Positions 58,629 through 64,000 of a DNA stretch of 64,000 nt are shown one piece after another. The position numbers were made by a program, and so were the translations under genes. The stretch comes from Cercis canadensis (taxonomy: Eukaryota; Streptophyta; Magnoliopsida; Fabales; Fabaceae): positions 124,001-188,000 of the forward strand of contig QAOA01000707.1 in assembly GCA_003255065.1 (NCBI GenBank), written 5' to 3'. The notes beneath the pieces were generated by a model. That model did no database searches. It was not told the DNA's origin and worked only from the letters and a program-made list of their open reading frames with translations. How positions within the stretch are numbered: position 1 is the first letter of the stretch; each line of letters starts with the position of its first letter.

Positions 58629-61337
58629 AGGCTCAACTAGTGGAAAACTCTGTACAGCCTCAGCCCTCTCTAGTGTTTGTTATAGACAATGCCTAATGAA
58701 ATGGGAATACTGCAGCTCACTTCATTAAACTGACACAAGCTGTTGCACTCTGTTCCGAGCCCTTCTGTCTTTTTGTCTCCATTTCTTTTCTTTTTGGCTA
58801 CATAGTTTTACTTTATTTTATTTTTTTTTGCTACTTCACCATGCTGGTGATGCTGAGATGCTTGTATACGAAAATCAATAGCAACAGTTGGGATGTGTTC
58901 CTAGGATAGTTTCTGTGTAATCAATCCAATAGTGATAATCTTTTTTCTGATATTTTTGTTTATTCATTCATTTTCTTGTATTAGAAGCTTATGTTCTATT
59001 TGACAAATCATCCCATCCTTTGTTTCCCCATCTTTTTGGCAACTTGATTTTGCTGAAGCTGGATTCTTGTGGACTCCTTTTTCCTTTTCTCAACACCTCA
59101 CTAACACAAAATAAATAAATAAAAAATACACAGATTTATGCATTGCAAATAGGTTCTTATATAATGAATTAGTGAACATATAAGGAACAAGGTGATCTTG
59201 ACCAATAGATCACAATTTATTAAAAGTTTTTCCTGCTTTGGCATATGTTTAAAAATTGATCAATTTCTATATTCTTATATAATAAATTAGTGAACATAAA
59301 AGCAACGAGGTGACCATGACCATTAGATCACAATTTATTAGAAGTTTTTGCTGTTTTAGCAAATGATTAGAAATGAATCAATTCCTAGATTCCTATATAA
59401 TGATTAGTTTAATTTAGATATTTTTAAGTTAGGGATACACTTCAGAGAGTAAAATACAAGAGAGTAATCATTGATGAAGCAATCAATTGTTAAGATTTTG
59501 ATAAAGTGTATATACTTGGATAAAAATCAATAAATTTATGAAAATCCACACTATTGGTTCTCTTATTAGTGTCTATTCAAATGTATTTTACTCTATAAAG
59601 TAATAAATTCCTAGATTCTTTCATCTTAGCACTTTTTGTGCTTTTCAGGGAGAGGAGAGGTCAAGTGGGGTATCGGATCAATTCCTAGATTCTTATATAA
59701 TGAATTAGTGAGGTAATCTTAACCATTTGATCGCAATTATTATATGGAAAATTTTATATTTGCATTTGATCTTTGACCATTAGTGCAAATCAATTATGAA
59801 ATAAAGTGCAATTTAAAATTTAAAATTGGTGCATTTTTTAACGTTTCACTTTTAGCAGTCTACAAAACTCTAATTCTTTTGTATATACTTGTTAAAAAAT
59901 ATTGATTTATGGTTTGTAGTTGTCGGGGAGAATATGTCGCGTGATTCTGTTAGCGTGTGTTATAACATACTTAAATTAGCACTAATTAACTTAATTCAAA
60001 AGCTTAAATTAAAAAAAAGAAGGTAAAACTCATTTTTAATCTTTAAAAAATACATGCACAATCAATTTAATTTCTGAAAATTTTTTAATATCACGTCAAT
60101 CATTGAAAAATAATTTTGCCTATCAAAAAATACATATTGTGTATGCTTGTCTGTTTAATCTCTCATTTGTTCACAGTAATAATATCTTAAGACACAGCTA
60201 GAGAAGGTGTGGATCCTTTCTTATAAAGCCAAAATTGTGAGGGTATCTGACTTTCTGTTTCATTTCATGTGTTTATGTGCTGGTCAGCCATATGGGTAAT
60301 CATTTATCATAAAGGTAACTATAGCTTATAGCTGCTTCCAATTTCTCCTACTCTGTCTTGTTTCCTAAGGCTCTTTCCCGCATTCATAGTTGTAACTTTA
60401 TGCAGTGTAGGTGAGCCCTTTCTGTCAACTCCACAAGCACAAAACTTCTACCCCAAGCACCTCTCCATCTTTAAGAAAACTTGAAAAAGATAGATTTCAT
60501 TGGCTGTAACATGATGGAGTGGCATATGTATTATAAGAAATTTTTGTATGAACCAAATATAATATATGGCATTGTCATTAAACAAATAGAAATGTGACAT
60601 ATATTAGATAAACGTATTTAATGGGGCCCACCCATCTAATTATCGCTCACAAAATATGAGCTGTTGTAATGCACAAGTGGTTACGTGTGCAGTGAAATGC
60701 ACGTATGAGTTATCATAATTAATATGACATATATTAATTAACATAATGTAAAGTTACATGTTGTATCTGGTTTATATAATAATTTTTTTTTATATATTTA
60801 TGTATATATCTTTATTAAAATGACTATTCATTAATGTAGCCATACACAAACAAGTGGGCATACAGTGGTTAGCTGAATTTGCCAATATACCAACTTAAGA
60901 AAAGAGCTACTTAACCAATGCAGGCCCATCAAGATCCTTAACTAAGTTTACATACAATAAACTAAAGTGCAAAAGAATAGCTAAGGATACATTATGACAC
61001 TGTACGTATAACAACCTTAAAATTCAATGCAAAAAACTTTGATGGTATTAATAAAGTATTTGTTTGAGTAAAGGTTGAAGGAAAATTTGAGCAAATTAAC
61101 TCACTATTAACCAGGTAATCATATAAAGGAATAGGCATTTATGTCATTTTGGCTTATTCTATAGGTTGTTATATAAAATGAAATAGGTGGTTGGTTTCAT
61201 ACCTTTAAATTAAAGCCAGCCATGCTTATAAGCACTTAAGGCAAGGAAAGAGAGCTTTCATTCCACAGAAAAAGAGAAAAGAATTAAGAGAGAAATCTCG
61301 AAGGAGAGAAAAGAAGTGTGTTCTGGAGCAGCTAGCA
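58629..61337. other. Intergenic region between WAPL and the DUF662 gene
   Basis: Begins with the WAPL 3' UTR. No gene seen. Contains the 120-bp tandem repeat at 59153-59405 and a diverged partial copy near 59680-59745. The last 150 bp or so (purine-rich GAAAGAGAG) are the likely leader of the next gene. Confidence 0.55.
59153..59405. repeat. About 120-bp tandem repeat, two copies plus a partial
   Basis: Units start at about 59153, 59273 and 59391 with TTCTTATATAATGAATTAG or variants and include AGATCACAATTTATTA. A further diverged piece lies at about 59684. AT-rich, non-coding. Confidence 0.85.
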
Positions 61338-62775
61338 ATGGCAACACCAAAACAGTTACATGAGCAGCAACAATCAAATGTGCAGAGGTTAAAGAATTCA
61401 GGGATTATTATCAGCTCCAACGAGAGCCCAATAAGGGATGACAAGGAAGACGACATATCAAGATCAGCTTTGGCAATGTTCAAAGCAAAGGAAGAAGAAA
61501 TTGAGAGAAAGAAAATGGAGGTGAGAGACAAGGTTCATGCTCATCTGGGTCGTGTGGAGGAAGAAACAAAGCGTTTAGCTGAGATTAGAGAAGTAAGTTC
61601 AAACAATATTACTGAGATTACAATCTCTTAGTTGCTATACTATAAGCTTTTCTATACATGCTTTTGGCTGATTTTCCTCTACTTTTTTCTGCTTTATGAA
61701 TTTGGTATCTGCTAATACTTGAGTCATGGGAAATAAAGGATAATGAAACTATGCCTAGTTTTGAAAATTTTGAGAGTGTGTGTTTGTCTGATCATAGTAT
61801 TAAAGTTTTCTTTTAGTTTTCTCTTAAACCTTTGAGCAATGATTTGCAGAAATATAATTGTATTAAACTACCTAGGTTTTGTTATCCTTGTCTTGATCAC
61901 ATATGTTAAATACTTTTATCCAAATAAAATTCAGATATGTTACATAAAAAATGTGTTATCAATGTTTGAGAAACTTCATATAATGTTATAGGAGCTTGAG
62001 GGTCTCACAGATCCAATGAGAAAGGAAGTTGCAACAGTTCGAAAGAAGATAGACACGGTTAACAAAGAGTTAAGGCCACTGGGCCAAACCTGCCAGAGAA
62101 AGGTGGGTTTTTCTTGCTGTTTACAAATTGTCGTTTGCTTTTCTGTCATTTCTAAAATCTTTATATAAAAGAAGCCATAGAATTTGTTCAAGGAGATAGA
62201 CAAAGTGATGCTTATCTTTTTTAATTTACAAAGCTTTAGACACAAAGCACTTTGAGTGCTGCTTAGGGTTTAATCAATTGACCTCATCATTTTCTTTCTT
62301 GGCCCCACATTGTCTCATCAACTGCGCATGCAAGTGGGTGTGATTATTTCAGTAGTTAAGGTGACCATTCATAATAATAGTGTTTTAGTTCCACATAGGA
62401 AATGATATTTCAAATTAAAATTCCTCATGCAAGCAAGCTTCTTTTGCATGATGATACACTTGGAAAAATATTTGAAGGAATATGTTTTACATTTTGGATT
62501 CAATTACAGGAGAGAGAATACAAGGAAGCCCTTGAGGCTATCAATGAAAAGAACAGGGAAAAAAGTCAACTTGTTACCAAATTAATGGAGGTTAGAGTTT
62601 TTCTTTTATTTTATTTTCTTAATTTTTTTTTGCTTTAAACTTCATATACTGATTCCTAATATTTTTTTTTTATTTCTTGCCTTAATGAAATTTGGATCAG
62701 TTGGTGGCTGAAAGTGAGAAGTTGAGGATGAAGAAGCTGGAGGAGCTAAGCAAAAACATAGAAACCCTGAACTGA
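61338..62775 (+). CDS. RAB6-interacting golgin-like coiled-coil protein (DUF662 / GORAB family)
   Basis: Small soluble coiled-coil protein of the plant DUF662 family (At2g36410/At3g52920 type), variously named transcriptional activator or GORAB-like golgin; its biochemical role is not firmly settled. Four exons join in frame to 173 aa: 61338-61592, 61992-62102, 62510-62590, 62701-62775, with canonical introns. After a polar N-terminus (MATPKQLHEQQQSNVQRLKN, then SSNESPIRDD) nearly the whole protein is charged helix: ALAMFKAKEEEIERKKMEVR, DKVHAHLGRVEEETKRLAEI, the family core DPMRKEVATVRKKID and LGQTCQRKEREYKEALEA, then EKLRMKKLEELSKNIETLN. No signal peptide or membrane span. Start chosen at the first in-frame ATG, which is in a good AATGGC context. 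Confidence 0.92.
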
Positions 62776-63070
62776 GAAGCTAATAAAAATAACCCAATGG
62801 GTTAATTTAGTGTGATGTAATTAGAATCAGTTCCATTAAAATGTGGTATATTTTGTGATTTTTTGTATTTCACTGACTGAATTAGGAAAAAGTGTCCCCA
62901 AAAGTGTGCAATAGACATCTAAACTCTGAATACTCCAAAAGTTCCAGTCATTGTATTGTGAGATGTGCTGGTTCAATCATCGAATTGATTTTTTTTTCCC
63001 TGTTGTTTGCAAATCAGTCAACAAATTGATTATTCATTAAATTGAAATTAAGAAAAGTCTTCTCACTCAC

Positions 63071-63213
63071 TCATGTGAAATCATACCCACGATGAATCAT
63101 AAGCGACCACAAATTTTATTTATAAACTTGAAAAAAAAAATCACTTTTTGGTTACTTAAGTTTATATTGAGTTTTGATTTCTTCTAATAATTTTCACTTG
63201 TGCAATTAAAGAG
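63071..63213. repeat. Direct repeat, copy 1 (partner 63811-63953)
   Basis: Both copies run from GTGAAATC through CACTTTTTG and AGTTTTGATTTCTTCT to GTGCAAT; by eye about 75-80% alike and 740 bp apart. Could be ends of an eroded element or dispersed copies of one MITE. Confidence 0.7.
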
Positions 63214-63810
63214 CATATAAGAAAAAAGATCTTGATTGCTAATTGCTAAATATTAATTATTTTATGGGAAAAATTGAGAAGAACGAACTAAACCATTTTA
63301 TAAAGTTAGCTATCAAAATGGAATTGCTTTACTTTTAAACTCAAATCCGCCATAATGGGAGTCGCTATTTCTAACGATGGAACTCAGCCTAAAATTAGAA
63401 GTTTTCATTCAATTGGAGATTTAAATTTATTAATTGTTAGATCGAGCTGAAATTCTGTGGAGAAGTTCACACGACTTAGCTCTTCAATCTGAACGGTAAA
63501 ATTATGAATTAGAGAACTTTACACCTTAAAATAGATCTAAGAAATTTTGGCTTAAAAATAAAAGGACCAAAATTACATATTTTATAAATATAGAAAGACT
63601 AAATTATTTATTTTTAAAATAGGATGACCAAAATTGTAATTAAGCTTATATTTAAACATTAAAAAGGATGTGATATTAACAAATTAGGATGTGAAAATAG
63701 TGACTCCTGATATTCAATTTATATGTCTATTCTGTGGGAACAAAGCCTGTGCATTTTTTTCATCAAATGTTACTGACTGCTGAGACATTCAACAGATTTT
63801 GCAATATATA

Positions 63811-63953
63811 TCACGTGAAATCGCACCCATGATAAATTGTAAGTGACTGCAAACTTTGTTTACAAAATTAGGAAAAATTCACTTTTTGATACTTACATAT
63901 GTTTATAATGAGTTTTGATTTCTTCTCATAATCATATAACGTGTGCAATAAAG
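63811..63953. repeat. Direct repeat, copy 2 (partner 63071-63213)
   Basis: Counterpart of the previous repeat in the same orientation. The intervening 600 bp has no coding content. Confidence 0.7.
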
Positions 63954-64000
63954 TACTATATCTTTCAAAATGTTACTAATTTTGACACAATCTAAAATCT

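Larger units (their letters stand above)
62776..64000. other. 3' flank of the DUF662 gene and AT-rich intergenic DNA
   Basis: No further gene seen. Contains a diverged direct repeat of about 143 bp (63071-63213 and 63811-63953). Confidence 0.55.

Noticed and set aside
1-64000. tRNA, rRNA, snoRNA or miRNA genes
   Set aside because: No cloverleaf, B-box pair, C/D box pair or convincing precursor hairpin was recognised by eye; a covariance-model scan would be decisive, and I could not run one.

Overview
The window is nuclear DNA from a flowering plant, most likely a eudicot and probably a woody rosid. The evidence is GT-AG introns in most genes, AT-rich intergenic DNA full of MITEs and retroelement scraps, and gene products that match Arabidopsis families closely. 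The species cannot be fixed from sequence alone. The assembly is a draft: one gap of 643 N and five single N, at least two of which join near-identical sequence.

Layout. 494-3005 (-): 5' part of the Mediator subunit gene MED16, running off the left edge. 3.7-16.4 kb: gene-poor, AT-rich DNA with a diverged segmental duplication (5442-6897 and 13334-14417), several MITEs, poly(A) retroposons and a relic LRR exon of an NBS-LRR resistance gene (10719-11411). 17519-21065 (+): RLCK-type Ser/Thr kinase, 6 exons. 22064-24911 (-): clathrin light chain, 3 exons, convergent with the kinase. 26.5-28.9 kb (-): a deleted, intron-retaining pseudogene of CPL1. 29109-32234 (-): an intronless PPR gene like At5g14770. 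34149-44405 (-): the intact RNA polymerase II CTD phosphatase-like gene CPL1/FIERY2, 17 exons rebuilt in frame to 949 aa. 45.3-46.5 kb: a foldback element with long inverted repeats around a GC-richer core. 48821-58628 (+): cohesin-release factor WAPL, 13 exons, 878 aa. 61338-62775 (+): DUF662/GORAB-like coiled-coil protein, 4 exons.

The genes are unrelated housekeeping or regulatory loci: transcription (MED16, CPL1), vesicle traffic (clathrin light chain, golgin-like), organelle RNA processing (PPR), signalling (kinase) and chromosome cohesion (WAPL). I see no operon-like or biosynthetic cluster and no evidence for a new multigene system. The most informative observations are structural: a 261-bp TRIM/SMART retroelement with LTRs, PBS and polypurine tract in a CPL1 intron; two element insertions proven by an empty site in the paralogous duplication; the CPL1 pseudogene; a 61-bp duplication of a CPL1 splice donor; a cluster of TGGGCT site II motifs before the PPR gene; and likely unmerged haplotype overlaps in two introns.
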